Positions 33,884 through 43,169 of a DNA stretch of 44,775 bases are shown here, one piece after another. Within the stretch, counting starts at the first letter, position 1; each line of letters opens with the position of its first letter. Below the pieces are notes generated by a model, which was given only the letters and a program-made list of their open reading frames with translations, had not been told where the DNA came from and made no database searches. Source of the stretch: Acetobacteraceae bacterium (GTDB lineage: Bacteria; Pseudomonadota; Alphaproteobacteria; Acetobacterales; Acetobacteraceae); NCBI GenBank assembly GCA_022842185.1, contig JALHQB010000043.1:1-44775 (forward strand). Direction: 5' to 3'. The translations under genes were made by a program, and so were the position numbers.

Positions 33884-34867
33884 ATGTTTGCTTTCGTCAT
33901 CAATCGCATCCTGCAAGCCATCCCGGTCATGCTGACGGTGGCGCTGATCTCCTTCGCGATGTTCGCCTATGTCGGCGACCCGGTGGCGATCATGCTCGGG
34001 CAGGATTTCACCGAGGCGCAGCGCGATGCGCTGGTGCGCGACCTCGGCCTGGACCAGCCCTTCTGGGTGCAGTTCTGGGAATTCGTCACCAACGCCGCGC
34101 AGGGGCAGTTCGGCCTGTCCTACCGGCTGTCGCGGCCGGTCGCCGAACTGATCTCGGAACGCGCGCCGGCGACGCTGGAACTGGCCTTCTGCGCCGCAGC
34201 GCTCGCGCTGGTCGTGGGCGTGCCGATGGGCGTCTATACCGGGCTGTACCGGCATTCCTGGCTGTCGCGCTTCTTCCTGACCTTCTCCCTGATCGGCGTG
34301 TCGCTGCCGACCTTCCTGATCGGCATCCTGCTGATCCTGTTCTTCGCGGTGCAGCTCGGCTGGCTGCCCTCCTTCGGGCGCGGTGACACGGTGCAGCTGG
34401 GCTGGTGGTCCACTGGCTTCCTGACCTGGTCGGGCGTCAAGGCACTGATCCTGCCGGCGATCACCCTGGGGCTGTTCCAGCTGACCTTGATCATGCGCCT
34501 GGTGCGGGCGGAGATGCTGGAAGTGCTGCGGACCGACTACATCAAGTTTGCCCGCGCCCGTGGGCTGCCGAACCGGGCGGTGCATTTCGGTCATGCGTTG
34601 AAGAACACGATGGTGCCGGTCATCACCATCGTCGGACTGCAACTCGGCGCCATCATCGCCTTCGCCATCGTGACGGAAACCGTGTTCCAATGGCCAGGCA
34701 TGGGGCTGCTGTTCATCCAGTCGGTCGGTGCAGCGGATATCCCGGTGATGAGCGCCTATCTGATGCTGATCGCGCTGGTCTTCGTCTCGATCAACCTGAT
34801 TGTCGACCTGTTGTACTACGCCGTTGATCCGCGCTTGCGGATCGGGCGCGGGCAGGGGGGGCACTGA
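33884..34867 (+). CDS. dppB: Peptide ABC transporter permease, DppB type
   Basis: 327-aa inner membrane subunit with six helices. The N-terminal VINRILQAIPVMLTVALISFAMF is typical of DppB/OppB. The ATPase-contact loop is RADYIKFARARGLPNRAVHFGHALKN-like (here RTDYIKFARARGLPNRAV). C-terminal ETVFQWPGMGLLFIQSV is a strong family mark. It starts 54 bp after the receptor gene, with GGAG upstream, and ends 3 bp before the next permease. Confidence 0.95.
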   Translation: MFAFVINRILQAIPVMLTVALISFAMFAYVGDPVAIMLGQDFTEAQRDALVRDLGLDQPFWVQFWEFVTNAAQGQFGLSYRLSRPVAELISERAPATLELAFCAAALALVVGVPMGVYTGLYRHSWLSRFFLTFSLIGVSLPTFLIGILLILFFAVQLGWLPSFGRGDTVQLGWWSTGFLTWSGVKALILPAITLGLFQLTLIMRLVRAEMLEVLRTDYIKFARARGLPNRAVHFGHALKNTMVPVITIVGLQLGAIIAFAIVTETVFQWPGMGLLFIQSVGAADIPVMSAYLMLIALVFVSINLIVDLLYYAVDPRLRIGRGQGGH

Positions 34868-34870
34868 ACC

Positions 34871-35785
34871 ATGTCCGCTGCTGTCCAGCGTTTCTTCGGA
34901 TCGGACCTCTGGTGGTCCTTCACGCGGTCCCCGATCACGATGGTCTCGGCGATCGTCGCGGCCATCTGCATCCTGGGCGCGCTGTTCGCGCCGGTGATCG
35001 CGCCGCATAATCCCTTCGACCTCGCCAGCCTGAACCTGTCAGATGCCTTCAAGCCGCCGGCCTGGCACGAGGACGGCGCCCGCGAATATGCGCTGGGCAC
35101 CGATGACCAGGGGCGGGACGTGCTGTCCGCCATCATGTACGGCGCGCGGGTGTCGCTGTTGGTCGGCCTGTCCGCGACCGCCTTCGCCACGCTGCTGGGC
35201 GTCTCGCTGGGCCTGCTCGCGGGGTATCTCGGCGGTGCGGTCGATGGGCTGCTGATGCGCATCTGCGATGTGCAGCTGACCTTCCCCTCCATCCTGGTCG
35301 CCCTGCTGGTCGATGGCGTGGTGCGCGCCGCCTTGCCGCGCGAAGCCCATGACCAGATCGCGCTGTTCGTCGTGATCTTTGCCATCGGCATCAGCGAATG
35401 GCCGAAATTCGCCCGCACCGTGCGCGGCTCCACCTTGGTGGAACGCAACAAGGAGTATGTGCAGGCTGCGCGCGTCATCGGCGTGCCGCGGCTGCGCATC
35501 ATGGTCAGCCATGTGCTGCCCAATGTGCTGGGGCCGGTGCTGGTGGTGGCCACGCTGAACCTCGGCCTGGCGATCCTGGCGGAGGCGACCTTGTCCTTCC
35601 TCGGTGTCGGCGTACCACCGACCCAGCCATCGCTCGGCACGCTGATCAGGATCGGCAATGACTTCCTGTTCTCCGGCGAATGGTGGATCACGATCTTCCC
35701 CGGCGTCGCGCTGATTGCGATGGTGCTGTCCGTCAACCTCCTGGGCGATTGGTTGCGTGACGCCCTGAACCCGAAGCTCCGCTGA
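34871..35785 (+). CDS. dppC: Peptide ABC transporter permease, DppC type
   Basis: 304-aa inner membrane partner of DppB. The N-terminal cytoplasmic part and first helix (SPITMVSAIVAAICILGALFAPVIAPHNP) are followed by the DppC hallmark YALGTDDQGRDVLSAIMYGARVSL near residues 72-95. The EAA-type loop is NKEYVQAARVIGVPRLRIMVSHVLPN. It ends with the ATLSFLGVGVPPTQPSLGTLI signature. The stop overlaps the ATPase start by one base (TGATG), indicating translational coupling. Confidence 0.95.
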   Translation: MSAAVQRFFGSDLWWSFTRSPITMVSAIVAAICILGALFAPVIAPHNPFDLASLNLSDAFKPPAWHEDGAREYALGTDDQGRDVLSAIMYGARVSLLVGLSATAFATLLGVSLGLLAGYLGGAVDGLLMRICDVQLTFPSILVALLVDGVVRAALPREAHDQIALFVVIFAIGISEWPKFARTVRGSTLVERNKEYVQAARVIGVPRLRIMVSHVLPNVLGPVLVVATLNLGLAILAEATLSFLGVGVPPTQPSLGTLIRIGNDFLFSGEWWITIFPGVALIAMVLSVNLLGDWLRDALNPKLR

Positions 35786-36765
35786 TGGCCGCCCCTCTGT
35801 TGCAGGTGCGCAACCTGCGCGTCGAGTTCCCCACGCGGCGCGGCACGCTGGTCGCACTGGATGACGTGTCCTTCGATATCTCGCCCGGCGAGGTGCTGGG
35901 CGTGGTCGGTGAATCCGGTGCCGGCAAGTCGATGACCGGCGCCGCCATCATCGGCCTGCTGGAACCGCCAGGACGTATCGCGCGCGGTGAAATCCTGTTC
36001 GACGGCAAGCGCATCGACAATCTGCGCTACGAACAGATGCGCCGCCTGCGCGGCAAGGAGATCGGCGCGATCTTCCAGGACCCGCTGACCACGCTGAACC
36101 CGCTTTACACAGTCGGCCGACAGCTGGTGGAAACCATCACCACCCACCTGCCGGTCAACCCGGCCGAGGCCCGCAAGCGGGCCATCGGCTGGCTGGAGAT
36201 GGTGGGCATCCCCGCCGCCGCGCAGCGGATCGATTCCTACCCGCATGAATTCTCCGGCGGGATGCGCCAGCGCGTGGTCATCGCGCTGGCGCTATGCGCC
36301 GAACCGCGGCTGATCGTGGCCGATGAACCGACCACCGCGCTCGACGTGTCCATCCAGGCGCAGGTCATTGCCCTGCTGAAGACGCTGGCGCGGGAGAAGG
36401 GCACGGCAATGATGCTCGTCACCCACGACATGGGCGTGATCGCCGAGACCGCCGACCGCGTTGCCGTGATGTATGCCGGCCGGGTCGCCGAGATCGGCCC
36501 GGTGCGGGAGGTGGTGAAGCATGCGAACCACCCCTATTCAGTCGGGCTGATGGGATCGATCCCACCGCTCGATCGCCGTGTGGAGCGCCTCGCGCAGATC
36601 GACGGCAGCATGCCGCGCCTGTCGGCCATCCCGCAGGGTTGCGCCTATAATCCGCGCTGCCCGCAGGTGTTCGACAAATGCCGGCAGTTGCGCCCCGACC
36701 TGATCGATGCCGGCACCACCCGAGCAGCCTGCTGGCTCTACGATACGGAGATGGCCCGTGGCTGA
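35785..36765 (+). CDS. dppD: Peptide ABC transporter ATPase, DppD type
   Basis: 326-aa cytoplasmic ATPase. Walker A GESGAGKSM lies near residues 46-54, the signature FSGGMRQR near 156-163 and Walker B LIVADEPTTALD near 174-185. The C-terminal oligopeptide/dipeptide transporter extension (GCAYNPRCPQVFDKCRQLRP) with its cysteine cluster may hold an iron-sulfur or structural metal site, as in relatives. It pairs with the DppF-type ATPase, whose start lies inside its last codons. Confidence 0.95.
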   Translation: MAAPLLQVRNLRVEFPTRRGTLVALDDVSFDISPGEVLGVVGESGAGKSMTGAAIIGLLEPPGRIARGEILFDGKRIDNLRYEQMRRLRGKEIGAIFQDPLTTLNPLYTVGRQLVETITTHLPVNPAEARKRAIGWLEMVGIPAAAQRIDSYPHEFSGGMRQRVVIALALCAEPRLIVADEPTTALDVSIQAQVIALLKTLAREKGTAMMLVTHDMGVIAETADRVAVMYAGRVAEIGPVREVVKHANHPYSVGLMGSIPPLDRRVERLAQIDGSMPRLSAIPQGCAYNPRCPQVFDKCRQLRPDLIDAGTTRAACWLYDTEMARG

Positions 36766-37789
36766 CGCGCCGCCGATGTTCGAGGCGCGCGACCTCGCCC
36801 GCCATTTCGATGTCTCGCGCCCCTTCCTGCAACGGCTGATCACGCGGGAGGGCAAGCGGACCCTGCGCGCGGTGGACGGCATTTCCTTCTCGATCCCGAA
36901 AGGCTCGACGCTGTCGCTGGTCGGCGAATCCGGCTGCGGCAAATCGACCGTCGCGCGGCTGTCGGTCGGGCTGTATGGCCCCACCGCCGGATCCGTCATC
37001 TTCGATGGGCGGGACCTGTCGGAAGCGCGCGGCCTGGCGGACCAGCGCCGCCGCATGCAGATGATCTTCCAGGACCCTTATGCGTCGCTGAACCCGCGCT
37101 GGCGCGTGGCCGACATCATCGCCGAACCGATCCGCGCCTTCGGCCTGATGACATCGCGCGCCGAGCAGCAGGACCGCGTGGCCGAACTGCTGACGCAGGT
37201 GGGGCTTTCACCGCTGGATCGCGTGAAATTCCCCCATGAATTCTCGGGTGGGCAGCGGCAGCGCATCTCGATCGCGCGGGCGCTGTCCTCCAACCCGGAA
37301 TTTCTGGTCTGCGACGAACCGACCTCGGCGCTCGACGTGTCGGTGCAGGCGCAGATCCTGAACCTGATGAAGGAACTCCAGCAGCGGCTGGGGCTGACCT
37401 TCCTGTTCATCAGCCACAACCTGGCCGTGGTGCGGCAGGTGTCGGACCGGATCGGCGTGATGTATCTCGGGCGGCTGGCGGAACTCGCCCCCGCGGAGAC
37501 GTTGTTCCGCACGCCCCGCCACCCCTATACGCGCGCGCTGATGGAAGCGATCCCGGACCTGGAGATGACCGGGCGCGAACGCATCCCGGTGGGGGGCGAG
37601 GTGCCATCGCCGATCACGCCGCCATCCGGCTGCGCCTTCCACCCCCGCTGCCCGCTGGCCAATGACCGATGCGTGCGGGAACGGCCGGAACTCAAGCCGG
37701 CCGGGGAGGCGATGGTGGCCTGCCACGCGGTGGAGGAAGGGCGCGACGACGCGATGCCGATGCCGGCGATCGCGCGCCGCGCCGCCTGA
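36758..37789 (+). CDS. dppF: Peptide ABC transporter ATPase, DppF type
   Basis: 343-aa second ATPase of the importer. Walker A GESGCGKST near residues 61-69, signature FSGGQRQR near 162-169, Walker B FLVCDEPTSALD near 182-193, and the C-terminal cysteine cluster GCAFHPRCPLANDRC. The start GTG at 36758 overlaps the DppD stop by 8 bp. An ATG at 36776 is an alternative that would lose only six residues. The frame is open further upstream, but that part is DppD in another frame. Last gene of the operon; creA lies convergent only 3 bp away without room for a terminator. Confidence 0.94.
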   Translation: MADAPPMFEARDLARHFDVSRPFLQRLITREGKRTLRAVDGISFSIPKGSTLSLVGESGCGKSTVARLSVGLYGPTAGSVIFDGRDLSEARGLADQRRRMQMIFQDPYASLNPRWRVADIIAEPIRAFGLMTSRAEQQDRVAELLTQVGLSPLDRVKFPHEFSGGQRQRISIARALSSNPEFLVCDEPTSALDVSVQAQILNLMKELQQRLGLTFLFISHNLAVVRQVSDRIGVMYLGRLAELAPAETLFRTPRHPYTRALMEAIPDLEMTGRERIPVGGEVPSPITPPSGCAFHPRCPLANDRCVRERPELKPAGEAMVACHAVEEGRDDAMPMPAIARRAA

Positions 37790-37792
37790 CCG

Positions 37793-38263
37793 TCACCGAT
37801 ACGGCACGACCGCCACCGCGTTGTAGGGCGACCCATCCACCAGCCGGGTGGACCAGGCGAGATAGACCACAGCGCGCTGGTCCTCATCGATGAAGCGATG
37901 CACGCGGGTCTCCTTGAAGAACAGCGACGTGTTGCTCTCATAGACCTGCTCGCCGCGATCGCCGCGGCGGGCGGCCTCGGCCACGCGGACCTCCCCGGTC
38001 GCGACGCAGGTCAGGGAAAAGCGGCCAGGGTCCTCGGCCAGCCCGACCATGCCGGACACGCCGCCGGTGCGCGCCTGGCTGATGTAGCAGGACACGCCGG
38101 CGACCTCCGGGTCCCCGAAGCGTTCGACCACCACGCGATGGCTGCGCGTCAGGCCCAGATTGGTCAGCGCGGTGTTCACATAGCCGATCTCGCGGGTCTC
38201 CTCGGCCTGGGCGGGGCCGGTCAGCGTGAGGGCCAGCAGGGCGGCCAGGGCGGTTCGTGTCAT
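37793..38263 (-). CDS. creA: CreA family protein
   Basis: 156-aa secreted protein of the CreA family, of unknown function in E. coli and elsewhere. Signal peptide MTRTALAALLALTLTGPAQAEE is cleaved after AQA. The family core includes FGDPEVAGVSCYISQARTGG and GLAEDPGRFSLTC. The C-terminus is RAVVYLAWSTRLVDGSPYNAVAVVPYR. Two cysteines may form a periplasmic disulfide. Start ATG at 38263 was chosen for the signal peptide. It follows ggt on the same strand after 45 bp, suggesting co-transcription, but no functional link is known. Confidence 0.92.
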   Translation of the reverse strand: MTRTALAALLALTLTGPAQAEETREIGYVNTALTNLGLTRSHRVVVERFGDPEVAGVSCYISQARTGGVSGMVGLAEDPGRFSLTCVATGEVRVAEAARRGDRGEQVYESNTSLFFKETRVHRFIDEDQRAVVYLAWSTRLVDGSPYNAVAVVPYR

Positions 38264-38308
38264 GGGTTCGTCTCCGTCATCTGGGGGGCACAACGCACGA
38301 CATGGCGA

Positions 38309-39991
38309 TCAGTCACCGATCGCAACACCTTCCCGACGCGGATCAGCTCCGCCGACCAGCCCATCCGGCGTCACGCGGATGATCTGCAGGCCGGAATTCA
38401 TCGCGCCAAGTCCGACCTCATGACCCAGGGCGCGCAGGGCAGGGGCCAGGGCGGCGGCCGGCGTGTCCGCTTCCAATTCCAGCGCGCCGCCCAGCGTGCC
38501 GACATGGGGCAGGGATGCGGCCTCCTGCGGCGTCATCCCCCAATCGAGCAACGCCACCAGGGATTGCGCCACATACAGGATGATGCGCGCCCCGCCCGGC
38601 GAACCCGTCACCGCATGAAGCTGGCCATCATCATCGAGCACGATGGTCGGCGACATCGACGAACGCGGGCGCTTGCCGCCTTCGACACGGTTGGCGATCG
38701 GGCGTCCGTCGCGTTCGGGCGCGAAGGAGAAATCTGTCAGCTCATTGTTGAGCATGAAGCCGGCCGCCATGACGCGCGCGCCGAACAACGCCTCGATCGT
38801 GGTGGTCATCGACACCGCATTGCCATCGGCATCGACGATCGAGACATGGCTGGTCCCTGCCTCATGGTCCTGCATCTGCGGGGCGAGGCTCGCCTCGCGC
38901 CATGGCGGGTTGCCGGCCCGCGGCGCGGCGATGGCGCGGTCCTGGTCGATCAGCTGCGCCCGCGCGGTCAGGTATCCCGGGTCGGTCAGGCCGAGCGTCG
39001 GGACGGACACGAAGTCGGAATCCGCGACATAGGCATTGCGATCGGCGAAAGCGAGGCGCCCGGCCTCGCCCAGCAGATGCGCCGCCGCCACGCCATGCGG
39101 GTCCAGCCGCGGCATATCGAAATGCCCCAGCAACCCGAGAATCTGCGCCACCGCGATGCCGCCCGAGGAGGGCGGCGGGAAGCCGCAGACCCGCCAACGA
39201 CGATAGCCGGTGCAGACTGCTTCCCGCTGGCGCGGCGCATAGGTGGACAGGTCGGTCGCGACCATCACGCCGGGGTTGGTCGGATGACCGGTGACGGCGG
39301 CCAGGATGGCTTCGGCGACGGGGCCTTCCGCCATGGCCCGCCCGCCGCGTTCGGCGATGGCGCGCAGCGTGGCCGCCAGGGCCGGGTTCCGCAGGCGATG
39401 GCCGGCCGGCAGCGGCGCGCCCTGGTCGGTGAAGAAATACCCCGCTGCGGCCGGGTCCCGGCGCAGCAGCGCGGCATCGGCGGCGATGTCGCGCGCCAGC
39501 CGCTCGCTGATCGGGAAGCCATCCTCGGCCAGACGGATCGCCGGCGCGATGAGCCGCGGCCAGGGCAGGGTGCCGAAGGTCCGATGCGCGGCGGCGAGCA
39601 TCGCCACGGTGCCGGGCACGCCCACCGCACGGCCGCCCACCACGGCGTCCATGAACGCCATGGGCTCGCCATTGCGGATGAACAGGTCCGGGCCGGCGGC
39701 GGCGGGTGCGGCTTCGCGCCCATCCCAGGCTGTCAGGTTGCCGTTGCCCGCGTTCAGATGCAGCAGCAGCGCGCCGCCGCCGATGCCCGAGGATTGCGGT
39801 TCGACCAGCGTGAGCACCATCTGCACGGCGACGGCGGCATCGACCGCGCTGCCGCCATCGCGCAGCACCTCGACTCCCGCGGCGGCGGCCAGTGGGTGGG
39901 CGGCGGCGACCATGAAGCGGCGTGCCGGCGTTTGCGCGGAGGCCGCACCGGTCAGGAGGATCAGCAGGAGGATGGCGCGGCGCAGGATCAT
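38309..39991 (-). CDS. ggt: Gamma-glutamyltransferase
   Basis: 560-aa N-terminal-nucleophile hydrolase exported to the periplasm, which cleaves glutathione and gamma-glutamyl compounds. Signal peptide [20 protein letters not shown]. The precursor should cut itself before Thr380 in [17 protein letters not shown], giving large and small subunits. Other family marks are [16 protein letters not shown] near residue 65 and a GSPGGARII segment. E. coli GGT is 580 aa with Thr391, so the layout matches. Start ATG at 39991 was chosen for the signal peptide. Divergent from yraN by only 17 bp. Proximity to a peptide importer suggests use of extracellular peptides or glutathione. Confidence 0.94.
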   Translation of the reverse strand: MILRRAILLLILLTGAASAQTPARRFMVAAAHPLAAAAGVEVLRDGGSAVDAAVAVQMVLTLVEPQSSGIGGGALLLHLNAGNGNLTAWDGREAAPAAAGPDLFIRNGEPMAFMDAVVGGRAVGVPGTVAMLAAAHRTFGTLPWPRLIAPAIRLAEDGFPISERLARDIAADAALLRRDPAAAGYFFTDQGAPLPAGHRLRNPALAATLRAIAERGGRAMAEGPVAEAILAAVTGHPTNPGVMVATDLSTYAPRQREAVCTGYRRWRVCGFPPPSSGGIAVAQILGLLGHFDMPRLDPHGVAAAHLLGEAGRLAFADRNAYVADSDFVSVPTLGLTDPGYLTARAQLIDQDRAIAAPRAGNPPWREASLAPQMQDHEAGTSHVSIVDADGNAVSMTTTIEALFGARVMAAGFMLNNELTDFSFAPERDGRPIANRVEGGKRPRSSMSPTIVLDDDGQLHAVTGSPGGARIILYVAQSLVALLDWGMTPQEAASLPHVGTLGGALELEADTPAAALAPALRALGHEVGLGAMNSGLQIIRVTPDGLVGGADPRREGVAIGD

Positions 39992-40008
39992 CGGGGCAGG
40001 ATAGCGCA

Positions 40009-40401
40009 ATGGAGGACCACGGCGAGAAGACACGTCGGCTGCTGCGGGGGCGCCGTGCCGATGCTTCGGGGCGTGACGCGGAAGCCATCGCGGCGGCGGC
40101 GCTTCTGCGGCAGGGGTGGGTTGTGCTCGCGCAGCGTGCGCGCACCCCGGCCGGCGAGATCGACCTGATCGCTGAACGCGATGGGCTGTTGGCCTTCATT
40201 GAGGTGAAGGCACGGCCGTCCTTGTCCGAGGCGGCCTTGGCGTTGGGCGCCCGACAGCGGGCGCGGCTGATCGCGGCGGCGGAATGCTGGATCGCGACCA
40301 ATCCCGGCCATGGCGCGGCGGGGATGCGGTTCGACGTGGTGATCGTGGCGGCGGATGGGACGGCGCGGCGGATTGCCGATGCGTTCCGGGTGGGCGATTA
40401 A
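40009..40401 (+). CDS. yraN: YraN/UPF0102 family predicted nuclease
   Basis: 130-aa member of UPF0102, a PD-(D/E)XK nuclease-like fold of uncertain function. The catalytic-like residues are in [26 protein letters not shown] (Asp in EIDLI, then E-x-K in IEVKAR). The start at 40009 leaves a short basic N-terminus, [20 protein letters not shown]. The frame upstream is antisense to ggt. In many proteobacteria this gene sits beside rsmI, but here it stands alone between ggt and comM. A palindromic element lies about 100 bp after its stop. Confidence 0.9.
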   Translation: MEDHGEKTRRLLRGRRADASGRDAEAIAAAALLRQGWVVLAQRARTPAGEIDLIAERDGLLAFIEVKARPSLSEAALALGARQRARLIAAAECWIATNPGHGAAGMRFDVVIVAADGTARRIADAFRVGD

Positions 40402-40500
40402 AGCGTGATGGCCGCAGGTGCGAATGCACGAAGGTCTGAATTACGCGATGAAATCAAGGCTTGGAGCGTGGTTGGTGAACGAATGTGAACCGATCACGAT

Positions 40501-40546
40501 CTAGAGCAGATCGCGCCTGACTGGAATCAGTCAGGCGCGTGAAGAT
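40501..40546 (-). repeat. Palindromic intergenic element, copy 7
   Basis: Reverse-oriented CTAGAGCAGAT then CGCGCCTGACTG-GAAT-CAGTCAGGCGCG (40512-40539) then TGAAGATG. The arms are perfect 12-mers. It sits in the convergent yraN/comM junction. The rest of this 172-bp gap shows no gene. Confidence 0.92.
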
Positions 40547-40573
40547 GTCCATTCGAATAGCGGCGCAAAACCC

Positions 40574-42094
40574 TCAAGCGACTGCCGCGCGCCCGGGCAT
40601 CCGGTGCCGAAACGCCAGCGCCTCCGCGACATGCGGGCGCCGGATGGTCGCGCTGCCGGCCAGGTCGGCGACGCTGCGCGCGACCCGCAGCGTGCGCACA
40701 TGCGCCCGGGAGGACAGCCGCAACCGCGTCGCCGCCATCTCCACCAACGCCTCGGCTTCCGCATCGAGCAGCGGCATCAGATGCCCGATCTCGGCCTCGG
40801 CGTTGTTGCGCGGGCCATCATCGCCCCAACGTGCGCGCTGCGCGTCGCGCGCCGCCTGGATGCGCAGGGCGACCGTCGCGCTGGTTTCGCCGGCCGGGGC
40901 GCGCGTCAGTTCGGCGGCCGGGATCGGCATGATCTCGATGGTCAGGTCCATGCGGTCGAGCAGCGGGCCCGACAGCCGCCCCTGGTAATCCTCCCCGCAG
41001 CGCGGTGCCCGCCCGCATTCGCGTCCGGCCTGCCCGAGATACCCGCAACGGCACGGATTCATCGCCGCGATGCACTGGAAGCGCGCGGGATAGGTCACAT
41101 GCGCATGGGCGCGGCTGATCGTGGTGCGGCCGGTCTCCATCGGCTGGCGCAGGGCCTCCAGCGCCGGGCGTGGAAATTCCGGCCATTCGTCGAGGAACAG
41201 CACGCCGCGATGGGCCAGGCTGATCTCACCGGGCTTGGCGCGATGGCCTCCGCCGATCAGCGCGGGCATCGACGCCGAATGATGCGGTTCCCGGAACGGC
41301 GGGCGCATCACCAGCCGGCCGCCTTCGAGCATGCCGGCGATGGAATGCACCAGGGAGACTTCCAGCGCCTCGCTGGGCGCAAGATCCGGCAGCAGGCCCG
41401 GCAGCCGTGCGGCCAGCATGGACTTGCCCGCACCGGGCGGGCCAAGCATCAGAAGGTTGTGGGAACCGGCGGCAGCGATCTCGATGGCGCGCTTGGCGCT
41501 TTCCTGTCCCTTCACCTCCGACAGGCACGGGCCGGCACGGGGCGCGGAATCCAGGCTTGGCGGCGCCGGCGGGGACAGCAATTGCGTGCCGCGGAAATGA
41601 TTGAGCAGCGACAGGATGTCGGGCGCGGCGAGAACCTCGATCCGACCGGCCCAGGCGGCTTCGCCACCCTGCGCGGCGGGGCAGATCAGTCCAAGTTCCC
41701 GCGCGCTGGCACCCAGCGCCGCGGGCAGCACGCCGGCCACCGGCATGATCGACCCATCGAGCGACAATTCGCCGAGCGCGGCGTAGCCCGCCGCATCCTC
41801 CTTCGGGATGACCTCCATGGCGGCGAGCAGCGCAAGCGCGATCGGCAGGTCGAAATGCGACCCTTCCTTGAGGATGTCGGCGGGGGCGAGGTTCACCAAA
41901 ACGCGCTTGGGCGGCAATGACAGACCGAGGCCGATCAGCGCGGCGCGCACCCGTTCTCGGCTTTCGCCCACGGCCTTGTCGGGCAGGCCGACCAGCAGGA
42001 ACGACGGCAGGCCCGGGGCAATCTGCACCTGGACTTCGACCGGCACGGGGTCGATGCCGGAAAAGGCAAAGGTGGCGATGCGGGCGATGGTCAT
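40574..42094 (-). CDS. comM: ComM/YifB family Mg-chelatase-like ATPase
   Basis: 506-aa AAA+ helicase-like protein. In naturally competent bacteria ComM drives branch migration during integration of DNA. Domain order: N-terminal Lon-protease-like fold (IAPGLPSFLLVGLPDKAVGES), Mg-chelatase ATPase domain with Walker A GPPGAGKS near residue 220 and Walker B GVLFLDEWPEF. A zinc-binding loop MNPCRCGYLG..CGRAPRC lies near 345, followed by the C-terminal Mg-chelatase subunit domain. The start MTIARIATFAFSG is the family N-terminus. It is downstream of the OmpA-like gene by 52 bp on the same strand. Confidence 0.94.
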   Translation of the reverse strand: MTIARIATFAFSGIDPVPVEVQVQIAPGLPSFLLVGLPDKAVGESRERVRAALIGLGLSLPPKRVLVNLAPADILKEGSHFDLPIALALLAAMEVIPKEDAAGYAALGELSLDGSIMPVAGVLPAALGASARELGLICPAAQGGEAAWAGRIEVLAAPDILSLLNHFRGTQLLSPPAPPSLDSAPRAGPCLSEVKGQESAKRAIEIAAAGSHNLLMLGPPGAGKSMLAARLPGLLPDLAPSEALEVSLVHSIAGMLEGGRLVMRPPFREPHHSASMPALIGGGHRAKPGEISLAHRGVLFLDEWPEFPRPALEALRQPMETGRTTISRAHAHVTYPARFQCIAAMNPCRCGYLGQAGRECGRAPRCGEDYQGRLSGPLLDRMDLTIEIMPIPAAELTRAPAGETSATVALRIQAARDAQRARWGDDGPRNNAEAEIGHLMPLLDAEAEALVEMAATRLRLSSRAHVRTLRVARSVADLAGSATIRRPHVAEALAFRHRMPGRAAVA

Positions 42095-42146
42095 GTGTCG
42101 CGCCAGGGTGGCTTGGCGCGACACGAAAATCAACCTGGGAGAGAAT

Positions 42147-43145
42147 TTACCGCCGGACGATTTCCACCCGGCGGTTCTGCGCCCGACCAAGCTCGGCGTC
42201 ATTCGTGGCGACCGGCGCGGCCATCCCGGCACCGAAGGCCGTCAGGCGCGCGGCGGGAATGCCGAAATCCCGCGTCAGCATCGCGACGACCGCCGCCGCC
42301 CGCCGGCGCGACAGGTCGATATTGTGATCGAAGGCACCCTGATTGTCGGTGTGACCGGCGACCACCACGCCAATGCCAGGATTGGCACGCAGGTATTTGG
42401 CGACCTCCTCGATGGACGCGCGGCTGTCGGCGCGGGGTTCCGCGCGATCCGTGTCGAAGTTGATGCCATACAGCGCCACACGCCCGGTGGCCGCGATGCT
42501 GCGTTCCATCTGTGCGGCATCCACGAAGACGATGCGGCCGGTCTCCATCGGGCGCACCTCGACCACATCGACCAGAGTCTGCGGCCGGTCCCGCGGCCCC
42601 ATCACGGACAGCAGCGAGACCCACACATCCCCGGTCGGTCGTTCCAGCCGCATGACCGCGTAGCTCTGGCCCACCCAGGTCGAGGCGATTCCCGCATGGC
42701 CCGGCAGCGCATCGGTCACCGCAAACCACAGGTCGCCGCCGGTGCCGCCGCAGGCGCGGCCATTGCAGGCGAACACCGTGCGAAAGCCGCCCTGTTCCAA
42801 GCGCTGCTGCCAGTTGCCGATCAGTTCGAGCGGCGAACGCCCATCCGGCCCTTCATAGCGCATGCGCGTGATGCGGCCAGCGACGGCGGTGCTGTTGGTC
42901 TCGGTCGCGCGCGGCGATCCCGGTGGACGGCCGCCCGGCAGGACCTGGGAGGTGACGATGCGCATCTCCCCGAAGGCGACCTGCTGCCGCAGGCGCTGCA
43001 CGCCGCCGTCATACCGCCCGACCAGCGGATGGTCGGCGGCGCCGGCGATATCGGTGGGTGAAGCCGGTGGGCGCTGTTGCGCCTTGGCCGGTGCGGCGAC
43101 GACCACAAGGGCGAGCAGGAGGAACCAGCGCATCGGTGTCGACAT
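42147..43145 (-). CDS. OmpA family protein with DUF4892-like N-terminal domain
   Basis: 332-aa exported protein. Signal peptide MRWFLLLALVVVAAPAKAQ is cleaved after KAQ or AKA. The N-terminal domain starts AGAADHPLVGRYDGGV, which resembles DUF4892, and has two cysteines in FACNGRACGG. The C-terminal 100 residues form an OmpA peptidoglycan-binding domain: INFDTDRAEPRADSRASIEEVAKYL, VVAGHTDNQGAFDHNIDLSRRRA, and AQNRRVEI. It would tether the domain to the cell wall. Start ATG at 43145; a second ATG at 43133 is also suitable. It follows the M19 gene by 24 bp on the same strand, so an operon is likely. Confidence 0.9.
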   Translation of the reverse strand: MSTPMRWFLLLALVVVAAPAKAQQRPPASPTDIAGAADHPLVGRYDGGVQRLRQQVAFGEMRIVTSQVLPGGRPPGSPRATETNSTAVAGRITRMRYEGPDGRSPLELIGNWQQRLEQGGFRTVFACNGRACGGTGGDLWFAVTDALPGHAGIASTWVGQSYAVMRLERPTGDVWVSLLSVMGPRDRPQTLVDVVEVRPMETGRIVFVDAAQMERSIAATGRVALYGINFDTDRAEPRADSRASIEEVAKYLRANPGIGVVVAGHTDNQGAFDHNIDLSRRRAAAVVAMLTRDFGIPAARLTAFGAGMAAPVATNDAELGRAQNRRVEIVRR

Positions 43146-43169
43146 CCATGCAATGGAGAAGCGATCTCG

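Noticed and set aside
31952..35008. 1018-aa open frame on the - strand over the peptide transporter
   Set aside because: Antisense to the clearly coding receptor and permease genes; rich in Arg/His/Gln with no domain.
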